DNA of 52,135 bases from Verrucomicrobiota bacterium (GTDB lineage Bacteria; Verrucomicrobiota; Verrucomicrobiia; Limisphaerales; UBA9464), in the NCBI GenBank assembly GCA_947471985.1, contig CANIZL010000043.1:1-52135 (forward strand). Direction: 5' to 3'. The stretch's first letter is position 1. Each line of letters opens with the position of its first letter. Shown here piece by piece: positions 23,606 through 31,719 of this stretch. The translations under genes and the position numbers were made by a program. The notes beneath the pieces are model-generated. The model was not told the DNA's origin and did no database searches. It saw only the letters and a list, made by a program, of their open reading frames with translations.

Positions 23606-25978
23606 TTAGCAAAGATCCGGCACGACGGGCACGCCGACGGCATTCGGGTCGGCGAAGGGATTGATTTCGGCGGCAACCGAGAGGGGCGCTGAATCGGCGG
23701 CGACCACGACGACGCCGAGCAGTTCGGGTAACTGCCACGCCAATAACTGAAGATCCTGTTCGCGGAGGTCGCGTGGATTTCCGATCGCCCGCCACGCGCG
23801 CGTGGCGGGGTCGCGTTGGAAGAGATTCAGCCCGGCCACTTCCGAAACTCCTGCGACACGGGCCACTTCCACCGCCAGCTCGCGATTGCTCACGGCCCGT
23901 CCCAAGGGCCAGCCATTCTGGTCGAATCCGCCACCGGGCAACGGCCAAAGCACCCGGCGCAAAGCATCCTTGATCGCCTGGAGCGTGGTGTCGGGATCCG
24001 CACCGGCCGCGACCGTGACACCCACGCTGACCGCCAGCGGCACGTACTCGCAGCCGATTACGTAAAGCTCCACGCCAATCGGTCGGCGCGGATCCAGATA
24101 CGCGTGAATCGCTTCGAGGAAGGGGCGATCCGCCCGGGGATTGGGCGCGGGTGCGAGGGGGCGACCGGGCAGGGCCATCACCGTCACCACGCCGGGAATG
24201 CCGGAAAAGCGTTGCTGCGGTTTGAAGCCCGGTAATAGCTCGACGCGCCCCACGGTGACCCCCGGCGTTGCCTCGGTGAGGCTGCGATAGTCCTCGGCCG
24301 TTACCGCCCGTTCGCGATGCCGAAGCCGGGCCGGAATGCTTCGCTCGGCGTCCCGGAGCGATTGGCTCGCCAACCCGCCGGTGAAGGCGAAGAGTTGATT
24401 TACTTCCAATCGGCTGCCCACTGGTTGATTGCCGAGGTCGTTGCCGGTGAGGGTTCGCAAAGTTCCCGCGGGCAAATTTCCGGCGTCACCGTTGCAGCTC
24501 CGCAGCAAACCCACGCGAAGGCGTGCGCCCGCCGGGGGAATCTGTGAGCGGACCCCATCGCCCAGACGGATGACTCCGGCCTCCGCATCCAACTCATAGG
24601 CGCGGGCCTCCCGCGCAGTTTGCGGATCCCGACTGATGGCTCCCAAATCCTCCACGCGATTCCACGGCACCCAACCCGTTTGTTCCTCCACCTCGATGCG
24701 CAGTGTTTCCGGTTCGACGTTGGAGCCGGGCAACTGAAACGATTGGTCCGGTCCACCGTTGCTTTCGCCGATAGTCACCTGGTTTCGGGTCACCATTTGC
24801 TCGACCTCCACCGTATTGATTCCGGTCCAGACGACGCGCAGATGCTCCACGTCCGGAGCCGTTTCAGTGCTGAGCGAAGTAGCGCCTGACAGGGAACCGC
24901 CACCGGGCGGGTTGAACTGGGTTTCCGACGCGGACGTCCGCGCGCGGGGCGTGCTGGGGCGCAAGCGCAGCCAGGCCACGATCCGACCCGCCACCGCTGT
25001 GTCATCAACCCGCGGCGGCCGGTCGCCCACGCCGGCGAAGGCATCGACGCGGACATCATTCGCCGGACCATAAATCACCGTTCCCGCCGGCAGGGCAAAG
25101 CGAAGCACGCCGGACCGCGTCAATCCCCGCGTCGTATCAGTCACTCGATCCAACGCCAGGTACTCGGGCCGCCACGGACGATCGGGCGTCGGTTCGATGC
25201 CGGTCGTATTGGCGGTGATTTCCCACACATGCGGCACGGGTGGCCTCACCGTGGCGGGCTCGAGCGGATCGGTCGTGGGCAGGGCCGGCACGTAGCCGAT
25301 GTTTAACAACGGACGATCGTCGCCATTGGCGGGAGCGAGTGCCGCGCGGACGGTCCGGTTGAAATCCACCTGGGTGACTCCCGCCGGTGCCGACTCGGCG
25401 AGTAACGCCAGCCACAAACTCCGATCCGTGGTTCCGGCGACAATATCAAATCCATCGGGATCGGGAGTCCCACCCGCAAAAAGCGGCACGGTGATGTACG
25501 GCGCGACCGAGCGACCCTGGTTGTGAAAATTGGCGAGCGCCTGAACCACGTCCGCTGCGACCTCGTTGGCTTGCGGGCGTCGTTTGATGAACGCGCGGGC
25601 TGAGGCGGGAACGACGGTAAATTCCGAGCGGGCTTCAAACGGCACCACCGCGGGAAAGCTGGCCAACGGCCGCACGCGAACCGGGACCGGTGGTTCACTC
25701 TCGCGAAACGAGACGGTCACCAGGCCCCGCGCCGGGCGGGCGGGTTCCAATGAGCGGCCCACCAGTTGGAGGAACGCGAAGCGTTGCCGCTCGGGAATCA
25801 AATTGACCCGATACAACAATGCGTCGCCCAGCCACGCGAAGAGTTCGATCAGAGTCCGCCCCGGATCACCGGGCCGTGGATGGGTCCACTCCGGCGTGTG
25901 CGCGGGGATCCGTTCGACCAGTTCGGCCACGAGGTCCTCGTACCGACGATCATCCAGAGCAGGCGGGCGAATGGGCAT
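23606..25978 (-). CDS. Baseplate assembly protein, gp6/gpJ-like (Afp11-like), 790 aa
   Basis: The N-terminus (MPIRPPALDDRRYEDLV, then RIPAHTPEWTHPRPGDPGRT and LIELFAWLGDALLYRVN) is the typical opening of the putative baseplate assembly family TIGR02243. The following residues, through PERQRFAFLQLVG, fit the same family. The C-terminal half has the Baseplate_J pattern: VTAEDYRSLTEATPGV near residue 560, then a segment with GVVTVMALP and a long tail containing PIGVELYVIGCEYVPLAVSV. This is the gp6-like wedge that forms the baseplate ring around the hub. It follows the gp25-like gene by 23 nt and precedes the gpI-like gene by 7 nt, the same order as in Afp and P2-type tails. Confidence 0.95.
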   Translation of the reverse strand: MPIRPPALDDRRYEDLVAELVERIPAHTPEWTHPRPGDPGRTLIELFAWLGDALLYRVNLIPERQRFAFLQLVGRSLEPARPARGLVTVSFRESEPPVPVRVRPLASFPAVVPFEARSEFTVVPASARAFIKRRPQANEVAADVVQALANFHNQGRSVAPYITVPLFAGGTPDPDGFDIVAGTTDRSLWLALLAESAPAGVTQVDFNRTVRAALAPANGDDRPLLNIGYVPALPTTDPLEPATVRPPVPHVWEITANTTGIEPTPDRPWRPEYLALDRVTDTTRGLTRSGVLRFALPAGTVIYGPANDVRVDAFAGVGDRPPRVDDTAVAGRIVAWLRLRPSTPRARTSASETQFNPPGGGSLSGATSLSTETAPDVEHLRVVWTGINTVEVEQMVTRNQVTIGESNGGPDQSFQLPGSNVEPETLRIEVEEQTGWVPWNRVEDLGAISRDPQTAREARAYELDAEAGVIRLGDGVRSQIPPAGARLRVGLLRSCNGDAGNLPAGTLRTLTGNDLGNQPVGSRLEVNQLFAFTGGLASQSLRDAERSIPARLRHRERAVTAEDYRSLTEATPGVTVGRVELLPGFKPQQRFSGIPGVVTVMALPGRPLAPAPNPRADRPFLEAIHAYLDPRRPIGVELYVIGCEYVPLAVSVGVTVAAGADPDTTLQAIKDALRRVLWPLPGGGFDQNGWPLGRAVSNRELAVEVARVAGVSEVAGLNLFQRDPATRAWRAIGNPRDLREQDLQLLAWQLPELLGVVVVAADSAPLSVAAEINPFADPNAVGVPVVPDLC

Positions 25979-26001
25979 GGCGGGGAGTGGTTGGGTTCGG
26001 G

Positions 26002-26403
26002 TTAGGAATTCAACTCGAGACTGACCCCCAGGGTGCGCGCCTCCCCGGTGCGGCGAAGTCGATAACCGATTTCCACCCGCAACACACCCGGTCGGCCGGG
26101 ATGATCGGCGACATCCACCCGATCCAGGAGAATGCGTTGTTCCCAGCGTTGAATGGATTCGGTGACCCGTTCCAAGATGCGGCTGCGCACCGAAGTGGTG
26201 TCGGGTTGGCCGAGGAATTCGGCCAGGCCGGCGCCGTAGTCGAGCCGGCGAAGTTGTTCGCCGTTGCGCGTGCTCAGGATCACCTGGAGATTTTCGCGCA
26301 CGCTTTCCGCCAGCGTGGGAAAATGGAGTTGACCGGAGGCATCGGGCCGGGGCAAAAGCGGCCAGCCGATCGCAGGCCGGGGCAGGTTGGCTTCCAGAAT
26401 CAT
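26002..26403 (-). CDS. Baseplate wedge protein, gp25-like (Afp9-like), 133 aa
   Basis: The sequence GQLHFPTLAESVRENLQVIL, then STRNGEQLRRLDYGAGLAEFLGQP, is the gp25/GPW family signature: the helix preceding ExLQxIL, the RxGEr-like loop and the PxfG-like turn. The length (133 aa) is normal for the family. The ATG at 26403 overlaps the stop of the upstream gene in ATGA, so translation is coupled; the longer start upstream is not needed. gp25 proteins sit in the inner baseplate wedge where the sheath begins to polymerise. Confidence 0.94.
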   Translation of the reverse strand: MILEANLPRPAIGWPLLPRPDASGQLHFPTLAESVRENLQVILSTRNGEQLRRLDYGAGLAEFLGQPDTTSVRSRILERVTESIQRWEQRILLDRVDVADHPGRPGVLRVEIGYRLRRTGEARTLGVSLELNS

Positions 26404-27929
26404 GGTGCGGGGGGGAGAAGTTTCTTGGGGAAGGGGAGGCAGATCTTGATGTAGAAAAGCCACTGAAAAATCAGGTCAAACAACGAGAGGAAAATATTCA
26501 GGATGATATACGCGCACAGGGTGATCGAGGGCAGGCTGAAGGAGCAGATCCAGCCCAGTTCGAGGCCGTCCGTGCTGCCTTCGCCGTCCTTGAGCTTTTT
26601 GGCGCTGGACCGATTGAGCAGGTTCGCCAGGTCCGGCGGCAGGGCGAAGGCGACGTTCGGCTTCAGCCCCTTCAAGGCCTTCAGATCGGGCAACTGAATC
26701 GTGTGCACCGGTCCGCTTTCCCACCAGGGGGCGATCGTGAAAACCTCGCTGGGCGCGGACCAGTGCAGTTCTGGTGGACAATCGTCCTCGCCGCGGGACC
26801 GGATAAACGCGTGCAACCGATAGCGCGCTCCCGGTTCCTCAAAGCGGCAGATTTGCACTGACTGGCGCGCGAAGTGCGCATTCAAGATCCGCGTCGCTTC
26901 ATCCACCAAACGGCCGGCCAAATTGTTGTCCGGGAGCCGCCAGGTTTCCGGTAATTCGACCGTCAACGCTTCCTTGCGGCGATCAAACAGCAGACTGGCC
27001 ACGCCTTCCAGATAATCGCCCAGACCACGGTCGGTGCCGTTCAAGGTCACCTGGATTTGATTGAGGTAGCCGATGAAGACCGTGTCCCGCGGATCGCCAT
27101 AGATGCGCAGAACGGAATGCAACGTGCGAACTCCCAGGATGAACAGCCCGAGCGAGCCCGTCAGGCCGACCTCCTCCGCGTCCGTGACGTCCTTCGGAGT
27201 GAGGTTGAGATCATTCCCATGGACCTGATAGGTTCCGCTGCCGGCTCGCAGAAATTCCGGCATCAAACTGGCGACCACCTCGCGGTCATAAGTTTCCGGC
27301 GGTCGATCTTCGCGAAACTCCGAGCTGGTGACGGGAATGATGCCGAACAGGACCGTGCGCCCGACCGCCTCACAAACGTCCGGCGGCGCAACGAACAACG
27401 GCGTCACGGATTCGGCGCCGGGTTCCGCTTCGAGGCGGATTCGTTGCAAGGCCTGTTGCACGCCGACGGGAACCGCGTGCGGCACCAGCGGAAGACCCAG
27501 AGTCGGACGTCGGGCCGGATCGGGATCGATCCGCCAGTTGTTGCCGGCGCCCAGCGGTTTCCATCCGAGGACGGTTTTTCCGCGGCGCTGCCAGCCTTCG
27601 TCCAGGGAGGCCTGGGCATTGTTGCGCACGCGACGCACGACAAAGCCCGCGCTTTCGATCAGGCGTGGATTTAATCGGGGGCGGCCGGGACGATCACAGG
27701 CGGCTTCGAGGACCACGAGGTTGAAGGCCCGGTGCAAGGGTTGGCGCAGTTTGAGTTGGCCGCTGACCCGATCCAAGGGCTCGCCCAACTCCTGGCGCGG
27801 CGCCCGCTCCCGGAGTTTACCCAGCACGCCCTCGACAAACTCCAATTCCGTGCGCTTCACCAGCACCGGGGAGGCCTGATCATCGAGAGCTTCCGCTCCG
27901 TATCCGCGAAAGACGACGGGATGTTTCAC
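26400..27929 (-). CDS. Conserved eCIS protein, 509 aa, with hydrophobic C-terminal segment
   Basis: The start is GTG at 27929, inside a GTGA overlap with the spike gene. The first 430 residues look soluble and mixed alpha/beta, with several Asp/Arg-rich stretches. The end is quite different: about residues 460-500 form a strongly hydrophobic run (SLPSITLCAYIILNIFLSL, then FDLIFQWLFYIKICLPFP) before a short PKK tail. I believe proteins with such a tail occur next to the gp25-like gene in many injection-system clusters, but I cannot name the family or function. The tail could pack inside the baseplate, or could be a membrane-inserting segment used at contact; the sequence does not decide between them. 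Confidence 0.85.
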   Translation of the reverse strand: MKHPVVFRGYGAEALDDQASPVLVKRTELEFVEGVLGKLRERAPRQELGEPLDRVSGQLKLRQPLHRAFNLVVLEAACDRPGRPRLNPRLIESAGFVVRRVRNNAQASLDEGWQRRGKTVLGWKPLGAGNNWRIDPDPARRPTLGLPLVPHAVPVGVQQALQRIRLEAEPGAESVTPLFVAPPDVCEAVGRTVLFGIIPVTSSEFREDRPPETYDREVVASLMPEFLRAGSGTYQVHGNDLNLTPKDVTDAEEVGLTGSLGLFILGVRTLHSVLRIYGDPRDTVFIGYLNQIQVTLNGTDRGLGDYLEGVASLLFDRRKEALTVELPETWRLPDNNLAGRLVDEATRILNAHFARQSVQICRFEEPGARYRLHAFIRSRGEDDCPPELHWSAPSEVFTIAPWWESGPVHTIQLPDLKALKGLKPNVAFALPPDLANLLNRSSAKKLKDGEGSTDGLELGWICSFSLPSITLCAYIILNIFLSLFDLIFQWLFYIKICLPFPKKLLPPAP

Positions 27930-28618
27930 ATGACGTTTCCTATACCCGGGGTGTAGGTCCGGCTCTCGACGAGATTGGTGTGCAGTCCTTCACAGCGGAT
28001 GTGCCCCGTGAACGTCGCCATGGCGGTGGCCACCCGGACGCTGCCGGCCGTCACTTCAACCGATGGGGCGTCGACGGTTACCTTCGCCGCGCCGTGAATG
28101 GTGATGCCGGACGCTTCCATTTTTATGGAATTGTTCGCGGCGTCCTCGATGAGGATCTGCGCGGGTCGATCCTTCAGCGTGATTTTTTGTCCTGCCGGGG
28201 TTTCAATGATGCACTGCTCCTGGCCCTCCTGATCATCCATCGTGATCTGCACCCCATTTTTCGAGCGCAGCACCTTGAAACGATTTTGCCCTTCGGAAAT
28301 TGTCTTCGGCGATTTGCTGGTGCCGTTCCACAACCCGCCGATCACCACCGGCAGCCGGGAATCGCCGTTGATAAACGTCACCAAAACCTCATCGCCGACA
28401 TCCGGGATCCAGAAGGCTCCCCGATCTTTTCCGGCGAACGGTGCGGCTACTCGCGCCCAAACCGGGCCATCGTGACTTTCCACTCCATCGAAGTTCAGGA
28501 GCCGGATCTGCACCCGCGCGAGGTTGTCCGGATCCTTCAGGCTGATGACAGTGGCCAGATGCGCCGAGTGAAAGACGCCGGGCGCCGGGTTTTCAAAAAG
28601 ATCGCGGGAGCGGCTCAT
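27926..28618 (-). CDS. Central spike protein, gp5/VgrG OB-fold type, 230 aa
   Basis: Residues of about 20-110 form a gp5-type OB domain: VISLKDPDNLARVQIRL, then WARVAAPFAGKDRGAFWIP, then DVGDEVLVTFINGD and VVIGGLWNG. The rest is a run of short beta strands (KNGVQITMDD, ETPAGQKITL, ILIEDAANNSIKM, GITIHGAAKVTVDA) typical of the triple-stranded beta helix of the spike. The protein ends at GIGNVM without a PAAR domain. Its ATG at 28618 overlaps the hub gene stop (ATGA). In the particle it would form the needle below the hub. Here hub and spike are two genes, whereas VgrG and Afp8 carry both in one chain. Confidence 0.95.
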   Translation of the reverse strand: MSRSRDLFENPAPGVFHSAHLATVISLKDPDNLARVQIRLLNFDGVESHDGPVWARVAAPFAGKDRGAFWIPDVGDEVLVTFINGDSRLPVVIGGLWNGTSKSPKTISEGQNRFKVLRSKNGVQITMDDQEGQEQCIIETPAGQKITLKDRPAQILIEDAANNSIKMEASGITIHGAAKVTVDAPSVEVTAGSVRVATAMATFTGHIRCEGLHTNLVESRTYTPGIGNVM

Positions 28619-29700
28619 GGGCGTCCGAGAAAGGCACATTCACCCGAGAAATCGGTCTCGTAGCCGTCTGCCAGATCAAACCGGTGACAGCACCGGGTGA
28701 CATAGTAGGTGTTGCTGAAACGGGGCCCCAGACCAGTGAGGCGCACGTGGGTGCCCACGCGGATCGAGGGATTGCCGGTGGCCGTCGCTTGCACCGTGAC
28801 AAATCGCCGCTGGCGTTCATCGAAGGCGGATTCCGCCACCGCGTTGGCTTCCGCTCCGCTGGCCACCGCCAGATGCCCCAGCTGGTGCGGTCGTCGACCG
28901 AGAGTGCGGGACAGGATCTCACTGCCGGTTCGCCCCGTCCCGGGGCCGGTGTGCGCTCCACGGCTTTGACCTTTGATGCTTTTGCCGTGCCGCGCATCCC
29001 AGCCGGTCACGGTGACCTCACTCACCTGGTGCGACAGATCGGCGAGCACCTGGGCGCGTCGAAGCTGACTATTCATGCTCAACTCCACCGTTCCTCGTCG
29101 AACCTCCCCACGCGGGGAGACGTGCAATTCATGGCCCACCACCTGCAAATCGCCGTCGTATCGGCCAAGCAATCGCCGCAAAAACGCCAGATCGCTTTCG
29201 TTGAGCTGCACCTGCGTACCGATGGATGTGGTGAATCCGCTGACCCGCGGGGTCAGACCGAGATCGCCCGCCAGGGAATTCGCCAGGTCTGATAATTTCA
29301 GTTTCTCGTGCGTGCGGGTGCGGCGCTTCATTCGGGCGCCTTGCAGTCCGTCTTCCGCCAGTGCGGTCAACAGCGGTGGGCCCTCACTGGAAAATTCCGC
29401 CTCCAGGCCGGTGATCAGACCGTTGAAAATCTCCCGCGGACTGGTTTCGTCGCCCGAATACACCGTGATCCGTTCCCCCAGCTTCAAGGCGTGTTCATCT
29501 TCAAAGGCGAAATCCGCTCCCCCCACGCGATCGCTGGCCGTATTCAGAACATTTAGTTCCATCCGGCTGAAACCGTCCTCCTGTTCGAGGACTTCCAGGC
29601 GCTGCAACAGGCTGGTGACGCGCACGTTTTCGGCGCCCCCCAGGCGCACCGTCGGGCGCAAGGCCAACAATCCACGGGAACTGATGGGGGATTCGGACAT
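28615..29700 (-). CDS. Baseplate hub protein, gpD/gp27-like, 361 aa
   Basis: The sequence follows the phage late-control gpD/VgrG hub pattern: an N-terminal beta domain (residues about 20-115), then KLSDLANSLAGDLGL near residue 140, LNESDLAFLRRLLGRYDGDL near residues 165-190, and a final VRLTGLGPRFSNTYYVTR block. The length is normal for an isolated hub. The hub is a trimer that links the tube to the spike. The ATG at 29700 follows the 55-aa gene by 17 nt, and the stop overlaps the spike start by four bases. Confidence 0.93.
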   Translation of the reverse strand: MSESPISSRGLLALRPTVRLGGAENVRVTSLLQRLEVLEQEDGFSRMELNVLNTASDRVGGADFAFEDEHALKLGERITVYSGDETSPREIFNGLITGLEAEFSSEGPPLLTALAEDGLQGARMKRRTRTHEKLKLSDLANSLAGDLGLTPRVSGFTTSIGTQVQLNESDLAFLRRLLGRYDGDLQVVGHELHVSPRGEVRRGTVELSMNSQLRRAQVLADLSHQVSEVTVTGWDARHGKSIKGQSRGAHTGPGTGRTGSEILSRTLGRRPHQLGHLAVASGAEANAVAESAFDERQRRFVTVQATATGNPSIRVGTHVRLTGLGPRFSNTYYVTRCCHRFDLADGYETDFSGECAFLGRP

Positions 29701-29717
29701 GATGGAATAGCGCGGAA

Positions 29718-29885
29718 TTAGTCGGCGCGGACGCGACGTTCCCGGTATTGGCGACGTTCCAAAAGCTCGCGCAAGCGCCGGGCCTCGCGCTCCGGTGACG
29801 GATGGCTGGGCCGATCCGGTTCCGTCCGGTTTTCCGCCGGCGGCGTTATCACTTCACCGGTTACTTCATCGATTCTAAGTGCCAT
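29718..29885 (-). CDS. Small eCIS protein, 55 aa
   Basis: I read this gene from the sequence between the CIS_tube and hub genes. It has an excellent ribosome binding site (AGGAGG, five bases before the ATG at 29885) and a TAA at 29718. The protein starts MALRIDEVTGEVITPPAE, continues with a Pro/Arg/Glu-rich linker (about residues 20-33) and ends in a charged helix with REARRLRELLERR. It lies 25 nt after the CIS_tube gene and 17 nt before the hub gene, so it is firmly part of the operon. Small acidic/basic proteins of this form seem to precede the hub gene in other injection-system clusters. The function is unknown. Confidence 0.75.
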   Translation of the reverse strand: MALRIDEVTGEVITPPAENRTEPDRPSHPSPEREARRLRELLERRQYRERRVRAD

Positions 29886-29910
29886 GGCTGCCTCCTGGAT
29901 TCCTTCGTGA

Positions 29911-31188
29911 TTAATCGAAACTCAATCGTCCGCTGACGCTCCCCGAGACGTCGGCGCGCAGACCCGCCGGCCCCGCGGTCGAAGCTCGTCCTCCCACCCG
30001 AAATCCATCGCCACTCCCGCCGAGACTGCCCACGTCGGTCGCCGTCAGCGGGCGCAGGATTTGTGAGGTGTCCAACGTGAAACTTCGGAGCTCCGGCGGA
30101 CGCAATCCGGCGAAAGCGCCCTCGGTCGCGGACAAGCGGGCCAGACCGGAAATCCCCGCCGAACCACTCGCACTGCCGCCGATGCTGCCGCCGGCCGAGA
30201 ATCCGAGGCCGCCGCCCGCGGAAAGCCCGGCCCCGATGCCGCCGGAAATGCCCCCGCTGATACCACCACTGATGCCCCCGCCAATCCCCAAGCCGCCCCC
30301 GATGCCGAATCCGGCTCCGGCTCCGGCGCTCGCGCCGATTCCCAGACCGGCACCGGCGCTCGCCGAGACAAAGGCCGTGGGGGGATTCAGGGTGATGCCG
30401 CCGCCGGCCGACGCGCCGGCCCCCGCGGAAAATCCTCCACTGACCCCGGTGCCGGCGCTTACGCCGCCGCCGACCCCAAAACTTGCGGACGCGCCCGCGC
30501 CTGCACCCGCGCTGGCGCTGGCGGAAATGCCGATGCCGGCACCGGCGCCAAAGCGCAGACTTTCCTGTCCATTGCTCGCGGCCACCGCCCGGGCGGCCGC
30601 CGGATTCCGGGCTTGGTCCGCGGCCTGGGCCGGACTTGTGGCCGTCGACGTCACGCTATCATCGAGGGGCCCTGCGTCCGCGGGCGCGCCCGCCGGCGAC
30701 TCAAAGACCAGTTCCTGCTTCGATAGACTCAAACTCACTGTCGACCGCAGCGGCACGCCATTCGCACTGAAGAAGCCGATGGTTTCCCGATACGTTTCGG
30801 CGACCCCTTTAAATTTGAAACGACCCCATTCGAAGATCACCACGGACGGTGGCGGCTCGCGATTGGGTCCCGTCGGACGGCCCCGACCGGGCAGCAGGAA
30901 ACGCTGAAGGCGCGTGGTTTCGCCCGTGACGTCCGCTCCCGTCAGCGTCGTGTCGAACTGCAACTCCATCGTCAACTTCACCGACGTTTTGCCGATGTAT
31001 TGTTGGCGCTGATTGTTCTGGCTGTTGTCCTTCAGTTCATTGCTGGCCTCGATTTGCAGGGTCTCGGGATTGAAATGAACGTTGATCCAATCGTTCACCG
31101 CGTCATTGGTGCCGGTGATCGCGCCGATGCGCGCGGCGGCCACTTCCGTGCCGGCGATCTTGTGATTATTGGGTGGGGAGGCGGGCAT
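29911..31188 (-). CDS. CIS_tube-type protein (Afp7-like) with Gly/Ala/Ser-rich C-terminal half, 425 aa
   Basis: The N-terminal 175 residues contain VHFNPETLQIEASNEL, then the conserved QYIGKTSVKLTMELQFDTT and RFKFKGVAETYRETIGFFS, the layout of the contractile-injection-system tube-initiator family (Afp7-like). From about residue 205 to 350 the sequence is a long low-complexity run of Gly, Ala, Ser and Ile (for example GAGIGISASASAGAGAG), and the last 60 residues end in SGSVSGRLSFD. I do not see the LysM domain that Afp7 carries. I recall Gly-rich tails in other family members, so this may be a family variant. Its ATG at 31188 has AAGGA close upstream. It should bind the hub and start tube polymerisation. 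Confidence 0.9.
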   Translation of the reverse strand: MPASPPNNHKIAGTEVAAARIGAITGTNDAVNDWINVHFNPETLQIEASNELKDNSQNNQRQQYIGKTSVKLTMELQFDTTLTGADVTGETTRLQRFLLPGRGRPTGPNREPPPSVVIFEWGRFKFKGVAETYRETIGFFSANGVPLRSTVSLSLSKQELVFESPAGAPADAGPLDDSVTSTATSPAQAADQARNPAAARAVAASNGQESLRFGAGAGIGISASASAGAGAGASASFGVGGGVSAGTGVSGGFSAGAGASAGGGITLNPPTAFVSASAGAGLGIGASAGAGAGFGIGGGLGIGGGISGGISGGISGGIGAGLSAGGGLGFSAGGSIGGSASGSAGISGLARLSATEGAFAGLRPPELRSFTLDTSQILRPLTATDVGSLGGSGDGFRVGGRASTAGPAGLRADVSGSVSGRLSFD

Positions 31189-31197
31189 TTGGGTCCT

Positions 31198-31719
31198 TCA
31201 GGAAATGGACATCCCTTCATGGGTGAGATGCAGCTCCTCGATGCTGATCTCGGTGGTTTTGGCGCTGAAATCCGCCATTTTAAACTTCACCGGCAGCACC
31301 CGGCGCAACTCCACCTGCACGCGAGTGGGTGGCGGTGTGCCCGGAGCACCGGCGCCGCCGGCACCCGAAGGCGACGCTGGTTCCACCGGATCCTTGGCTT
31401 GAATCACCACCTTGAGACGCACCGCGGATTTGCCCTGCTGCGTCACCTTCGCAAACCAATTCCAGAGATCCCGGGTCGTGGTCACGCCGCGCTTTAAAAC
31501 CACCGTTCCAAAACTCACCGGGCCGACCCGCTGAAAGGGACCATAATTGGCCCCCCCGCATTTGATCACCTTGGGCTCCATCGTCGCCTCCAGCCCGGTG
31601 ATTTCGGTGAAGGACCCTTCGCACAAGGGCCGGGATAAAGGTTCTCCTCCGGCCGGGCCGTCTTGATAAAAGCTGACTTCAAACCGAAACAGCGGCGCCG
31701 CATAAAGGGACTCGCTCAC
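31198..31719 (-). CDS. Tube protein, gp19/Afp5-like (second copy), 173 aa
   Basis: The pattern FRFEVSFYQD, then SFTEITGLEATMEPKVIKCGG, then VSFGTVVLKRGVTTTRDLW and NWFAKVTQQ is the T4 gp19-like tail tube family. A Pro/Gly/Ala-rich loop (about residues 115-135) and a final beta block ending in LHLTHEGM follow. The start is GTG at 31719 in a GTGA overlap with the second sheath gene. Variant tube copies in Afp-type systems form the baseplate-proximal ring, so this one probably joins the main tube to the CIS_tube protein. Confidence 0.94.
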   Translation of the reverse strand: MSESLYAAPLFRFEVSFYQDGPAGGEPLSRPLCEGSFTEITGLEATMEPKVIKCGGANYGPFQRVGPVSFGTVVLKRGVTTTRDLWNWFAKVTQQGKSAVRLKVVIQAKDPVEPASPSGAGGAGAPGTPPPTRVQVELRRVLPVKFKMADFSAKTTEISIEELHLTHEGMSIS

